64,000 bases of DNA from Agelas oroides. Its lineage: Eukaryota > Porifera > Demospongiae > Agelasida > Agelasidae. Made by a program: the position numbers and the translations under genes. A model generated the notes under the pieces. The model worked only from the letters and a program-made list of their open reading frames with translations. It ran no database searches and was not told the origin of the DNA. Below are positions 49,094 through 63,563 of this stretch, one piece after another. The DNA is taken from assembly GCA_949130485.1 (NCBI GenBank), contig OX422192.1, positions 2,145,585 through 2,209,584 on the forward strand, in the 5' to 3' direction. Position 1 is the first letter of the stretch, and each line of letters begins with the position of its first letter.

Positions 49094-51810
49094 CAGACTC
49101 CATGAGACACCATGAGACACCAAGAGACATCATGAGACACTATGAGACATCATGAGACACCATGAGACATCATAAGACACCTGGGACATCATGAGACATC
49201 ATGAGACATCATGAGACATCATGAGACACCATGAGTCATCATGAGACATCATGAGACATCATGAGACTTCATGAGACACCATGAGACACCATGAGATGTC
49301 ATGATACTCCATGAGATCTCATAAGACACCATGAGACATCATGAGAGACCGTGAGACTTCACGAGACACCATGAGACTTCATGAGACTCCATGAGACATC
49401 ATAACACACCATGAGAGATCATGAGACACATTGAGATATCATGAGACACTATGAGACATAATAAGACACCATGAGACACCATGAGATTTCATGAGACATC
49501 ATGAGACACCATGAGATATCATAAGACACCTGGGACATCATGAGACATCATGAGACGCCATGACTTGGCATGAGACATCTTGAGACATCATTAGATTTCA
49601 TGAGACTCCATGAGACATCATAAGACTTCATGAGACACCATGAGACAGCATGAGACGTCATGAGACCCCATGAGACATCATAAGACAGCATGAGACATCA
49701 TGAGACTCCATGAGACATCATGAGACACCATTAGACATCATAAGACACTATGAGACTTCACAACACATCATGAGACTTCATGAGACTCCATTAGACATCA
49801 TATGACTTCTTGAGACATCATGAGACACCATGAGACACAATGAGACACTGTGAGACATCATAAGACACCATGAGACTTCACGAGACACCTTGAGACATCA
49901 TAAGACACCACGAGACATAATAAGACACCATGAGACTTCACTAAACACCATGCAACTTCATGAGACTCCATGAGACATCATAAGACTTCTTGAGACAACA
50001 TGAGACACCACGAGACACCATGAGACATCATGAGACATCATAAGACACCATGAGACCTCACGAGACACCTTGAGACATCATAAGACACCATGAGACATCA
50101 TAAGACACCATGAGACTTAACGAGATACCATGAGACTTCATGAGACCCCATGAGACATCATTAGACTTCTTGAGACATCATGAGACACCATGAGACACCA
50201 TGAGACACTTTGAGACACGATAAGACATCATGAGACATCATGAGACATCATGAGACATCATGACACAGCATTAGACATCATGAGACACCATTTGACACCA
50301 TGAGACTCCATTAGACATCATGAGACACCATGAGACTTCACGAGACACCTTGAGACATCATAAGACACCACGAGACATCATAAGACACCATGAGATTTCA
50401 CAAGACACCATGAGACTTCATGAGACTCCATGGAACATCCTGAGACTTGTTGAGACATCCTGAGACACCACGAGACACCATGAGACACCATGAGACATCA
50501 TAAGATACCATGAGACTTCACGAGACACCTTGAGACATCATAAGACACCATGAGACTTCACAAGACACCATGAGACTTCATGAGAGTCCATGAGACTTCA
50601 TGAGACTCCATGGGACATCCTAAGACTTCTTGAGACATCATGAGACACCACGAGACACCATGAGATACCATGAGACATCATCAGACACCATGAGACTTCA
50701 CGAGACACCTTGAGACATCATAAGACACCATGAGACACAATGAGACACCGTGAGACATCATAAGACACCATGAGACTTCACGAGACTTCACGAGACACCT
50801 TGAGAAATCATAAGACACCACGAGACATAATAAGACACCATGAGACTTCACTAAACACCATGCAACTTCATGAGACTCCATGAGACATCATAAGACTTCT
50901 TAAGACAACATGACACACCACGAGACACCATGAGACATCATGAGACATCATAAGACACCATGAGACCTCACGAGACACCTTGAGACATCATAAGACACCA
51001 TGAGACATCATAAGACACCATGAGACTTAACGAGATACCATGAGACTTCATGAGACTCCATGAGACATCATTAGACTTCTTGAGACATCATGAGACACCA
51101 TGAGACACCATGAGACACTTTGAGACACGATGAGACATCATGAGACATCATGAGACATCATGAGACATCATGACACAGCATTAGACATCATGAGACACCA
51201 TTTGACACCATGAGATTCCATTAGACATCATGAGACACCATGAGACTTCACGAGACACCTTGAGACATCATAAGACACCATGAGACATCATAAGACACCA
51301 TGAGATTTCACAAGACACCATGAGACTTCATGAGACTCCATGGAACATCCTGAGACTTCTTGCGACATCCTGAGACACCACGAGACACCATGAGACACCA
51401 TGAGACATCATAAGATACCATGAGACTTAACGAGACACCTTGAGACATCATAAGACACCATGAGACTTCATGAGAGTCCATGAGACTTCATGAGACTCCA
51501 TGGGACATCCTAAGACTTCTTGAGACATCATGAGACACCACGAGACACCATGAGATACCATGAGACATCATAAGACACCATGAGACTTCACGAGACACCT
51601 TGAGACATCATAAGACACCATGAGACATCATAAGACACCATGAGACTTCACAAGACACCATGAGACATCATGAGACATAATGAGGCACTATGAGACTTCA
51701 TCAGACAACATGAGACTTCATGAGACACCATGAGACTTCCTGAGACATCATGAGACACTATGAGACAGTATGAGACACCATGAGACTGCATGAGACACCA
51801 TGAGACACTA
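49094..51810 (+). repeat. Satellite B block 12
   Basis: About 272 ten-base units, starting with GACTCCATGAGACACC as blocks 11, 13 and 14 do. Its first kilobase follows block 11 unit by unit. Confidence 0.95.
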
Positions 51811-54800
51811 TGTCCAAATGCTTTGCCATCTTGTCCCAACGCTGTCCCATCTTGTCCCACTGCTGTCCGTCTTCTCCCAATGCTGTCCAGTTCTCTGCAT
51901 GCTGTCCCGTCTTGTCCCAATGATTTACCGTCTTGTCCCAATGCTGTCCAGTCTGGTTCCAATGCTGTCCAGTCTTGTCCCAATGCTGTCCGTTCTTGTC
52001 CCAATGCTGTCCAGTCTTGTCCCAATGCTGTCCAGCCTTGTCCTAATGCTGTCCTGTCTTGCCCCAATTCTGTCCCGTCTTGTCCCAATGCTGTCCAGTA
52101 TTCTCCCAATGCTGTCCCGTCTTGTCCAAATGCTTTCCCATCCTGTCCCAATCCTTTCACGTCTTCTCCAAATGCTGTCCATTCTTGTCCCAATGCTCTC
52201 CCTTCTTGTCCCAATGCTTTCCAGTCTTGTCCCAATGCTGTCCAATCCGGTACCAATACTGTCCCATCTTGTCCCAATGCTGTCCAGTCTTGTCCCAATG
52301 CTGTCCATTCTTGTCCAAATGCTGTCCAGTCTTGTGTTATTGCTGTTCCATCTTATCCCAATGCTGTCCAGTCTTGCTTTAATGCTGTCCATTCTTGTCC
52401 TAATCCTGTCCCGTCTTGTCCCAATGTTGTAGAGTCTTGTTCCATTCCTGTCCCGTCTTGCCCCAATTCTGTCCCTTTCTGTCCCGTTTTGTCCCAATGC
52501 TGTCCAGTCTTGTCCCAATGCTGTCCCGTCTTGTCCCAATGCTGTCCAGTCATGTCCCAATGCTGTCCCGTTTTGTCTTAATGCTGTCGAGTCTTGTCCA
52601 AATACTGTCCATTCTTGTCCTAATCCTGTCTAGTCTTGTCCTAATGCTGTCCAGTTCTGTCCTAATGCTTTGCCGTCTTGTCCCAAACCTTTCCCGTCTT
52701 GTCCCAACTCTGTCCAGTCTTGTACAATGCTGTCCAGTCTTGTCCCAACGCTGTCCAGTCTTGTTCCAATGCTGTCCTGTCTTGTCCCAATGCTTTCCCG
52801 TCTTGTCCCAAAGCTTTCCCGTCTTGTCCCAACGCTGTCCAGTCTTGTACCAACGCTGTCCAGTCTTGTCCTAATGCTGTCCAGCCTTGTCCTAATGCTG
52901 TCCTGTCTTGCCCCAATTCTGTCCCGTCTTGTCCCAATGCTGTCCAGTATTCTCCCAATGCTGTCCCGTCTTGTCCAAATGCTTTCCCATCCTGTCCCAA
53001 TCCTTTCACGTCTTCTCCAAATGCTGTCCATTCTTGTCCCAATGCTCTCCCTTCTTGTCCCAATGCTTTCCAGTCTTGTCCCAATGCTATCCAGTCTTGA
53101 CCCAATGCTGTCCAGTCTAGTCCCAATGCTGTCCCGTATTATCCCAATGCTGTCCAGTCTTGTGTTATTGCGGTCCCGTCTTATCCCAATGCTATCAAGT
53201 TTTGTTTAAATGCTGTCCAGTCTTGTCCTAATTCTGTCCAGTCTTGTCCTAATGCTTTCATTTCATTCCCAATGCTGTCCAGTCGTGTATGATGTTCAGT
53301 CGTGTCCTTTTGCTTTCAAGTCTTGCCCTAATGCTGTCCTGTCTTCTTCACAATGCGGTCCAGATTTGAACTAATGCTGTCGAATCATGTCCCAATGCTG
53401 TCCATTCTTGTGAATGCTGTCCACTCTTGACCCAATGCTGTCCAGTCTTCTCCAAATGCTGTCCACTCTTGACCCAATGCTGTCCAGTCTTCTCCAAATG
53501 CTGTCCAGTCTTGACCCAATCGCTTCCCATTTTGTCCCAATGCTGTGCAGTCTTGTCCCAATGCGATCCAGTCTTCTCTTATTGCTGTCGAGTCTTGTCC
53601 AAATACTGTCCATTCTTGTCCTAATCCTGTCTAGTCTTGTCCTAATGCTGTCTGGTTCTGTCCTAATCTCTTGCCGTCTTGTCCCAAACCTTTCCCGTCT
53701 TGTCCCAACTCTGTCCAGTCTTGTACAATGCTGTCCAGTCTTGTCCCAACGCTGTCCAGTCTTGCTCCTATGCTGTCCTGTCTTGTCCCAATGCTTTCCC
53801 GTCTTGTCCCAAAGCTTTCCCGTCTCGTCCCAACGCTGTCCAGTCTTGTACCAATGCTGTCCAGTCTTGTACCAATGCTGTCCAGTTCTGTCTAAATGCT
53901 TTCCCATCTTGTCCCAATGCTTTCCAGTCTTGTCCCAATGCTATCCAGTCTTGACCCAATGCTATCCAGTCTTGACCCAATGCTGTCCAGTCTTGACCCA
54001 ATGCTATCCAGTCTTGACCCAATGCTGTCCAGTCTTGTCCCAATGCTGTCCCGTATTGTCCCAATGCTGTCCAATCTTGTGTTATTGCGGTCCCGTCTTA
54101 TCTTAATGCTATCAAGTCTTGTTTAAATGCTGTCCAGTCTTGTCCTAATTCTGTCCAGTCTTGTCCTAATGCTTTCATTTCATTCCTAATGCTGTCCAGT
54201 CGTGTATGATGTTCAGTCGTGTCCTTTTGCTCTCAAGTCTTGCCCTAATGCTGTCCTGTCTTGTTCACAATGCGGTCCAGTTTTGAACTAATGCTGTCGA
54301 ATCATGTCCAAATGCTGTCCACTCTTGACCCAATGCTGTCCAGTCTTCTCCAAATGCTGTCCCGTCTTGACCCAATTGCTTCCCGTTTTGTCCCAATGCT
54401 GTTCAGTCTTGTCCCAACACTGTCCAGTCTTGTCCCAATGCTGTCCTGTCCCAATGCTGTCCAGTCTTGTCCCAATGCTGTCCATTCTTGTCCCAATGCT
54501 GTCCAGTTTTGTCCCAATGCTGTACAGTCTTGTCCCAATGCTTTCCCGCCTTGTCCCAATCCAGTCCAGCCTTGTCCCAATGCTGTCCTGTCTTGCTTTA
54601 ATGCTGTCCATTCTTCTCCTAATTCTGTCCAGTTTCACCTAATGCTTTCCTGCCTTATCCCATGCTGTCCATTCTTGTCCCAATGCTGTCCAGTCTTGTC
54701 CCAATGCTGTCCGGTCTTGTCCCAATGCTGTCCGATCTTGTCTCAATGCTGTCCCGTCTTGTCCAAATGCAGTCCCTTCTTGTCCCAAAGCTGTCAAGTC

Positions 54801-56648
54801 TTGTTCCAATGCTGTCCTGTCTTGTCCCAATGCTGTCCAGTCATGTCCCAATGCTGTCCATTCTTGTCCCAATGCTGTCCAGTCTTGTCCCAATGCTGTC
54901 ACGTCTTGCCCCAATGCTTTACCGTCTTGTCCCAATGCTGTCCAGCCTTGTCCTAATGCTGTCCTCTCTTGTCCGAATGCTTTCCAGTCTTGTACCAATG
55001 CTGTCCAGTCTTGTCCCAATGCTGTATTGTCTTGCTTTAATGCTGTCCATTCTTGTCCTAATTCTGTCCAGTCTTGCATAATGCTTTCCTGCCTTGTCCG
55101 ACGCTTTCCAGTCTTGTCCCACCGTCTTGTCCCAACGCTGTCCAGTCTTGTACCAATGCTGTCCAGTCTTGTTCCAACACTGTCTAGTCTTGTTCCAATG
55201 CTGACTAGTCTTGTTCCAATTCTGTCCCGTCTTGTCCCACTGCAGTCCAGTCGTGTGTTATTGCTGTTCCGTCTTGTCCAAATGCTGTCCAGTCTTGTTC
55301 CAATGCTGTCCAGTCTGCTTCCAATGCTGTCCAGTCCTGCCCCAATGCTTTACCGTCTTGTTCCAAAGCTTTCCCGTCTTGTACCAAGGCTGTCCGTTCT
55401 TGTACCAATGCTGTCCAGTCTTGTCCCAATGCTGTCCCGTCTTGTCCCAATGCTTTCCTATCTTGTCCCAATGCTGTCCAGTCTTGTCCCAATGCTGTCA
55501 CGTCTTGCCTCAATGCTTTACCGTCTTGTCCCAATGCTGTCCAGCCTTGTCCTAATGCTGTCCTGTCTTGTCCGAATGCTTTCCAGTCTTGTACCAATGC
55601 TGTCCAGTCTTGTCCCAATGCTGTATTGTCTTGCTTTAATGCTGTCCATTCTTGTCCTAATTCTGTCCAGTCTTCCATAATGCTTTCCTGCCTTGTCCGA
55701 CGCTTTCCAGTCTTGTCCCACCGTCTTGTCCCAACGCTGTCCAGTCTTGTACCAATGCTGTCCAGTCTTGTTCCAACACTGTCTAGTCTTGTTCCAATGC
55801 TGACTAGTCTTGTTCCAATTCTGTCCCGTCTTGTCCCACTGCAGTCCAGTCGTGTGTTATTGCTGTTCCGTCTTGTCCAAATGCTGTCCAGTCTTGTTCC
55901 AATGCTGTCCAGTCTTCTTCCAATGCTGTCCAGTCCTGCCCCAATGCTTTACCGTCTTGTTCCAAAGCTTTCCCGTCTTGTACCAAGGCTGTCCGTTCTT
56001 GTCCCAATGCTGTCCAGTCTTGTCCCAATGCTGTCCTCTCTTGTCTCAATGTTGTCCAGGCTTGTCCCAATGCTGTTCATTCCTGTACCAATGCTGACCT
56101 GTCTTGTCCCAATGCTGTCCGGTCTTGTCCCAATGCTGTCCAATCTTGCCCCAATTCTGTCCTGTCTTGTCCCAATGCTGTCCAGTATTATCCCAATGCT
56201 GTCCCGTCTTGTCCACATGCTTTCTCGTCCTGTCCCAATTCTTTCCCGTCTTATCCCAATCCTCTCCCTTCTTGTCCCATGGCAATGCTGTCCAGTCCTG
56301 TACCAATGCTGTCCCGTCTTGTCCCAATGCTGTCCAGTTTTGTCCCAATACTGTCCATTCTTGTCAAAATGCTGTCCAGTCCTGTACCAATGCTGTCCTG
56401 TCTTATCCCAATGCCGTCCAGTTTTGTCCCAATACTGTCCATTCTTGTCAAAATGCTGTCCAGTCCTGTACCAATGCTGTCCTGTCTTATCCCAATGCCG
56501 TCCAGTTTTGTCCCAATACTGTCCATTCTTGTCAAAATGCTGTCCAGTCTGGTGTTATTGCTGTTCCATCTTATCCCAATGCTGTCCAGTCTTGCTTTAA
56601 TGCTGTCCATTCTTGTCCTAATCCTGTCCCGTCTTGTTCCAATGCTGC
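51811..56648 (+). repeat. Satellite A block 13
   Basis: About 230 units. Most of it duplicates block 12 at an offset that falls from 8669 to 8481 and then to about 8350 bp through deletions. It contains its own 917-bp pair and a 599-bp tandem duplication (55027 and 55626). Confidence 0.95.
55020..56220 (+). repeat. 599-bp higher-order repeat in satellite A block 13, two copies
   Basis: GCTGTATTGTCTTGCTTTAA occurs 599 bp apart (about 55020 and 55619), and the following sequence matches unit by unit. 599 is 28 units plus 11 bp, so the exchange was out of register by one half-unit of the 11+10 structure. Confidence 0.8.
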
Positions 56649-58033
56649 AGACTCCATGAGACACCATGAGACACCATGAGACATCATGAGACACTATGAG
56701 ACGTCATGAGACACCATGAGACATCATAAGACACCTGGGACATCATGAGACATCATGAGACATCATGAGACATCATGAGACATCATGAGACACCATGAGT
56801 CATCATGAGACATCATGAGACATCATGAGACTTCATGAGACACCATGAGACACCATGAGATGTCATGATACTCCATGAGATCTCATAAGACACCATGAGA
56901 CATCATGAGAGACCGTGAGACTTCACGAGACACCATGAGACTTCATGAGACTCCATGAGACTTCATGAGACTCCATGAGACATCATAACACACCATGAGA
57001 GATCATGAGACACATTGAGATATCATGAGACACTATGAGACATAATAAGACACCATGAGACACCATGAGATATCATGAGACATCATGAGACACCATGAGA
57101 TATCATAAGACACCTGGGACATAATGAGACTTCATGAGACGCCATGAGACGCCATGACTTGGCATGAGACATCTTGAGACATCATTAGATTTCATGAGAC
57201 TCCATGAGACATCATAAGACAACATGAGTCATCATGAGACACAATGAGACATCATGAGACACAATTAGACATCATAAGACACTATGAGACTTCACAACAC
57301 ACCATGAGACTTCATGAGACTCCATGAGACATCATATGACTTCTTGAGACATCATGAGACACCATGAGACACAATGAGACACCGTGAGACATCATAAGAC
57401 ACCATGAGACTTCACGAGACTTCACGAGACACCTTGAGAAATCATAAGACACCACGAGACATAATAAGACACCATGAGACTTCACTAAACACCATGCAAA
57501 TTCATGAGACTCCATGAGACATCATAAGACTTCTTAAGACAACATGAGACACCACGAGACACCATGAGACATCATGAGACATCATAAGACACCATGAGAC
57601 CTCACGAGACACCTTGAGACATCATAAGACACCATGAGACATCATAAGACACCATGAGACTTAACGAGATACCATGAGACTTCATGAGACTCCATGAGAC
57701 ATCATAAGACTTCTTGAGACATCATGAGACACCATGAGACACCATGAGACACTTTGAGACACCATGAGACATCATGAGACATCATGAGACATCATGAGAC
57801 ATCATGACACAGCATTAGACATCATGAGACAACATTTGACACCATGAGACTCCATTAGACATCATGAGACACCATGAGGCAGCAGGAGACACCATGAGAC
57901 ATCATGAGACATCATGGGACATCATGAGACACTATTAGACTTCATGAGACAACATGAGACTTCATGAGACACCATGAGACTTCATGAGACATCATGATAC
58001 ACCATGAGACAGTATGAGACACCATGAGACACT
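56649..58033 (+). repeat. Satellite B block 13
   Basis: About 138 ten-base units with the GACTCCATGAG entry. It ends with the altered junction GAGACACTGTG/TCCCAATGC. Confidence 0.95.
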
Positions 58034-59533
58034 GTGTCCCAATGCTTTCCAATCTTGTTCCAGTGCTGTCCCGTCTTCTCCCAATGCTGTCCAGTTGTCT
58101 GAATGCTGTCATGTCTTGTCCCAATGCTTTCCCGTCCTGTCCCAATGTTGTCCAATTCTGTCCAAATGGTTTCCCATCTTGACCCAATGCTTTCCCGTCT
58201 TGTCCCAATGCTTTCCAGTCTTGTCCCAATGCTATCCAGTCTTGACCCAATGCTGTCCAGTCTTGTCCCAATGCTGTCCCGTATTGTCCCAATGCTGTCC
58301 AGTCTGGTTCCAATGCTGTCCAGTCTTGTCTCAATGCTGTCCAGTCTTGTCCCAATGTGGTCCGTTCTTGTCCCAATGCTGTCCTGTCTTGTCTTAATGC
58401 CATCGAGTCTTGTGGTATTGCTGTTCCGCCTTGTCCCAATGCTGTCCTGTCCCAATGCTGTCCCGTCTTCTCCCACTGCTGTCCAGTCTTGTCCCAATGC
58501 TGTCCAATCTTGTCTCAATCTTGTCCCGTCTTGTCCCAATGCTTTCCCATCTTGTCCAAACGCTGTCCCATCTTGTCCCAGTGCTGTCCCATCTTCTCCC
58601 AATGCTGTTCAGTTGTCTGCATGCTGTCCCGTCTTGTACCAATGCGGTCCGTTCTTGTCCCAATGCTGTCCCATCTTGTCCCAATGGTGTCCCGCCTCGT
58701 CCCAATGCTTTCCCGTCTTGTCCCAATGCTGTCCTGTCTTGCTTTAATGCTATCCATTCTTCTCCTAATTCTGTCCAGTTTTGCCCAATGCTTTATTGCC
58801 ATATCCCATGCTTTCCAGTCTTGTCCCAATGCTGTCCAGTCCTGTACCAATTCTGTCCAGTCTTGCCCCAATGCGGTCCAGTCTTGTCTTAATGCTGTCG
58901 AGTCTTGTGGTATTGCTGTTCTGTCTTGTCCCAATGGTGTCCAGTCTTGTTCCAATGCTGTCCAGTCTTGTCCCAATGCTGTCCAGTCTTGTCCCAATGC
59001 TGTCCGGTCTTGCCCCAATGCTGTCTGGTCTTGTTTCAATGCTGTCCTGTCTTGTCCAAATGCAGTCCCTTCTTGTCCCAATGCTGTCAAGTCTTGTCCC
59101 AATTCTGTCCTGTCTTGTCCCAATGCTGTCCAGTATTGTCCCAATGCTGTCCCGTCTTGTCCACATGCATTCTCGTCCTGTCCCAATTGTTTCCCGTCTT
59201 CTCCAAATGCTGTCCTATCTTATCCCAATGCTCTCCCTTCTTGTCCCGTGGCAATGCTGTCCAGTCCTGTACCAATGCTGTCCCGTCTTGTCCCAATGCT
59301 GTCCAGTTTTGTCCCAATACTGTCCATTCTTGTCAAAATGCTGTGCAGTCCTGTACCAATGCTGTCCTGTCTTGTCCCAATGCTGTCCAGTTTTGTCCCA
59401 ATACTGTCCATTCTTGTCAAAATGCTGTCCAGTCTGGTGTTATTGCTGTTCCATCTTATCCCAATGCTGTCCAGTCTTGCTTTAATGCTGTCCATTCTTG
59501 TCCTAATCCTGTCCCGTCTTGTTCCAATGTTGC
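58034..59533 (+). repeat. Satellite A block 14
   Basis: About 71 units. It combines parts seen at the left of blocks 2/5 with the 445-bp type repeat of block 12, and leaves through GTTGCAGACTCCATGAG. Confidence 0.95.
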
Positions 59534-60220
59534 AGACTCCATGAGACACCATCAGACACCAGGAGACATCATGAGACACTATGAGACATCATGAGACACC
59601 ATGAGACATCATAAGACACCTGGGACATCATGAGACATCATGAGACATCATGAGACATCATGAGACACCATGAGTCATCATGAGACATCATGAGACATCA
59701 TGAGACTTCATGAGACACCATGAGACACCATGAGATGTCATGATACTCCATGAGATCTCATAAGACACCATGAGACATCATGAGAGACCGTGAGACTTCA
59801 TGAGACTCCATGAGACTTAATGAGACTCCATGAGACATCATAACACACCATGAGAGATCATGAGACACATTGAGATATCATGAGACACTATGAGACATAA
59901 TAAGACACCATGAGACACCATGAGACTTCATGAGACATCATGAGACACCATGAGACATCATAAGACACCTGGGACATCATGAGACTTCATGAGACATCAT
60001 GAGATGCCATGACCCGGCATAAGACACCTGAGACACCATGAGACAGCATGAGACGTCATGAAACTCCATCAGACATCATAAGACAGCATGAGACATCATG
60101 AGACACCATGAGACATCATGAGACACCACGAGACATCATGAGACTTCATGAGACATCATGAGACACCATGAGACACTATTAGACACCATGAGACTGCATT
60201 GAGACACCATGAGACACTAT
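59534..60220 (+). repeat. Satellite B block 14
   Basis: About 69 ten-base units, shortened relative to blocks 12 and 13. Confidence 0.95.
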
Positions 60221-61490
60221 GTCCCAATGCTTTCCCATCTTGTCCCAACGCTGTCCCATCTTGTCCCAGTGCTATCCTGTCTTCTCCCAATGCTGTCCAG
60301 TTGTCTGCATGCTGTCCTGTCTTGTCGCAATGCTTTCCCGTCTTGTCCCAATGCTGTCCAGTCTTGTCCCAATGCTGTCCTGTCTTGCTCCAATGTTGTC
60401 CAGACATGTGCCAATGCTGTCCGTTCTTGTCCCAATGCTGTCACGTCTTGTCCCAATGCTTTACCGTCTTGTCCCAATGCTGTCCAGCCTTGTCCTAATG
60501 CTGTCCTGTCCTATCCAAATGCTTTCCAGTCTTGTACCAATGCTGTTCAGGCTTCTCCCAATGCTGTATTGTCTAGCTTATGCTGTCCATTCTTGTCCTA
60601 ATTCTGTCCAGTCTTGCATAATGCATTCCTGCCTTGTCCCATGCATTCCAGTATTGTCCCACCATCTAGTCCCAAAGCTTTCCCGTCTTGTCCCAACGCT
60701 GTCCAGTCTTGTACCAATGCTGTCCAGTCTTGTCCCAACACTGTCCAGTCTAGTTCCAATGCTGTCCAGTCTTGCCCCAATTCTGTCCCGTCTTGTCCCA
60801 CTGCAGCCCAGTCTTGTGTTATTGCTGTTCCGTCTTGTCCAAATGCTGTCCAGTCTTGTTCCAATGCTGTCCAGTCTTCTTCCAATGCTGTCCAGTCTTG
60901 CCCCAATTCTGTCCTGCCTTGTCCCAATGCTGTCCAGTATTGTCCCAATGCTGTCCCGTCTTGTCCACATGCTTTCTCGTCCTGTCCCAATTCTTTCCCG
61001 TCTTCTCCAAATGCTGTCCAATCATATCCCAATGCTCTCCCTTGTTGTCCCATGGCAATGCTGTCCAGTCCTGTACCAATGCTGTCCCGTCTTGTCCCAA
61101 TGCTGTCCACTTTTGTCCCAATGCTGTCCGTTCTTGTCCCAATGCTGTCCAGTCTTGTCCCAATGCTTTCCCGTCTTGTCCACATGCTTTCTCGTCCTGT
61201 CCTAATTCTTTCCCGTCTTCTCCAAATGCTGTCCAATCTTATCCCAATGCTCTCCTTTCTTGTCCCATGGCAATGCTGTCCAGTCCTGTGCCAATGCTGT
61301 CCCGTCTTGTCCCAATGCTCTCCAGTTTTGTCCCAATACTGTCCATTCTTGTCAAAATGCTGTCCAGTCTGGTGTTCTTGCTGTTCCATCTTATCCCAAT
61401 GCTGTCCAGTCTTGCTTTAATGCTGTCCATTCTTGTCCTAATCCTGTCCCATCTTGTCCCAATGCTGTAGAGTCTTGTTCCAATGTTGTC
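60221..61490 (+). repeat. Satellite A block 15
   Basis: About 60 units, GAGACACTATG entry and a GTTGTC/ATGAGAC exit. Duplicated as block 16 at an offset of 2020-2073 bp. Confidence 0.95.
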
Positions 61491-62240
61491 ATGAGACACC
61501 ATGAGACATCACAAGACACCATGAAACTTCACGAGACATCATATGACTTCTTGAGACATCATGAGACACCATGAGACATCATAAGACACCATGAGACTTC
61601 ACGAGACATCTTGAGACATCATAAGACACTATCAGACATCATAAGACACCATGAGACTTCACGAGACACCATGAGACTTCATGAGACTCCATGAGACATC
61701 ATAAGACTTCTTGAGACATCATGTGACACCATGAGACACCATGAGACACAATGAGACAGTTTGAGACACCATGAGGCTTCATGAGACATCATGAGGCAAC
61801 ATGAGACATGATGACACAGCATGAGACATCATGAGACACCATTTGACACCATCAGACTCCATTAGACATCATGAGACACCATGGGGCAGCTGGAGACACC
61901 ATGAGACATCATGAGACATCATGAGACATCATGAGACACCATGAGACAAAATGAGACACCATGAGCCACCATGAGACATCATGAGACACTATGAGACATC
62001 ATGAGACACCATGAGACATCATAAGACACCTGGTACATCATGAGACATCACGAGATAACATGATACATCATGTTACACCATGAGTCAACAGGAGACATCA
62101 TGAGACATCGTGAGACTTCATGAGACTCCATGAGACATCATGAGACACCATGAGACATCATGAGACTTCATGAGACATCATGAGACACCATGAGACACTA
62201 TGAGACACCATGAGACTGCATGAGACACCATGAGACACTA
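61491..62240 (+). repeat. Satellite B block 15
   Basis: About 75 ten-base units. The first ~400 bp corresponds to the beginning of block 16. Confidence 0.95.
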
Positions 62241-63563
62241 TGTCCCAATGCTTTCCCATCTAGCCCAAACGCTGTCCCATCTTGTCTCAGTGCTATCCCG
62301 TCTTCTCCCAATGATGTCCAGTTGTCTGCATGCTGTCCTGTCTTGTCCCAATGCTTTCCCGTCTTGTCCCAATGCTGTCCAGTCTGGTTCCAATGCTGTC
62401 CCATCTTGTCCAAATGCAGTCCCTTCTTGTCCCAATGCTGTCAAGTCTTGTACCAATGCTGTCCTGTCTTGCTCCAATGCTGTCCAGTCATGTTCCAATG
62501 CCGTCCGTTCTTGTCCCAATGCTGTCCAGTCTTGTCCAAATGCTGTCACGTCTTGTCCCAATGCTTTACCGTCTTGTCCCAATGCTGTCCAGCCTTGTCC
62601 TAATGCTGTCCTGTCCTATCCAAATGCTTTCCAGTCTTGTCCCAATGCTGTCCAGGCTTGTCCCAATGCTGTATTGTCTAGCTTTAATGCTGTCCATTCT
62701 TGTCCTAATTCTGTCCAGTCTTGCATAATGCATTCCTGCCTTGTCCCATGCTTTCCAGTCTTGTACCAATGCTGTCCAGTGTTGTACCAACGCTGTCCAG
62801 TCTTGTCCCAACATTGTCCAGTCTAGTTCCAATGCTGTCCAGTCTTGCCCCAATTCTGTCCCGTCTTGTCCCACTGCAGCCCAGTCTTGTGTTATTGCTG
62901 TTCCGTCTTGTCCAAATGCTGTCCAGTCTTGTTCCAATGCTGTCCAATCTTCTTCCAATGCTGTCCAGTCTTGCCCCAATTCTGTCCTGCCTTGTCCCAA
63001 TGCTGTCCAGTATTGTCCCAATGCTGTCCCGTCTTGTCCACATGCTTTCTCGTCCTGTCCCAATTCTTTCCCGTCTTCTCCAAATGCTGTCCAATCTTAT
63101 CCCAATGCTCTCCCTTGTTGTCCCATGGCAATGCTGTCCAGTCCTGTACCAATGCTGTCCCGTCTTGTCCCAATGCTGTCCACTTTTGTCCCAATGCTGT
63201 CCGTTCTTGTCCCAATGCTGTCAAGTCTTGTCCCAATGCTGTCCCGTCTTGTCCACATGCTTTCTCGTCCTGTCCTAATTCGTTCCCGTCTTCTCCAAAT
63301 GCTGTCCAATCTTATCCCAATGCTCTCCTTTCTTGTCCCATGGCAATGCTGTCCAGTCCTGTGCCAATGCTGTCCCGTCTTGTCCCAATGCTCTCCAGTT
63401 TTGTCCCAATACTGTCCATTCTTGTCAAAATGCTGTCCAGTCTGGTGTTCTTGCTGTTCCATCTTATCCCAATGCTGTCCAGTCTTGCTTTAATGCTGTC
63501 CATTCTTGTCCTAATCCTGTCCCATCTTGTCCCAATGCTGTAGAGTCTTGTTCCAATGCTGTC
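62241..63563 (+). repeat. Satellite A block 16
   Basis: About 63 units and a copy of block 15 with about 50 bp more in its left third. Confidence 0.95.

Larger units (their letters stand above)
43142..58033 (+). repeat. ~8.5-kb segmental duplication of A12-B12 as A13-B13
   Basis: Corresponding markers lie 8669 bp apart at the left end, 8481 bp apart around the 917-bp pair (44771/53252) and about 8350 bp apart further right. The insertion at 45869-45967 is present in the left copy only. The B blocks begin with the same unit order. Confidence 0.85.
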
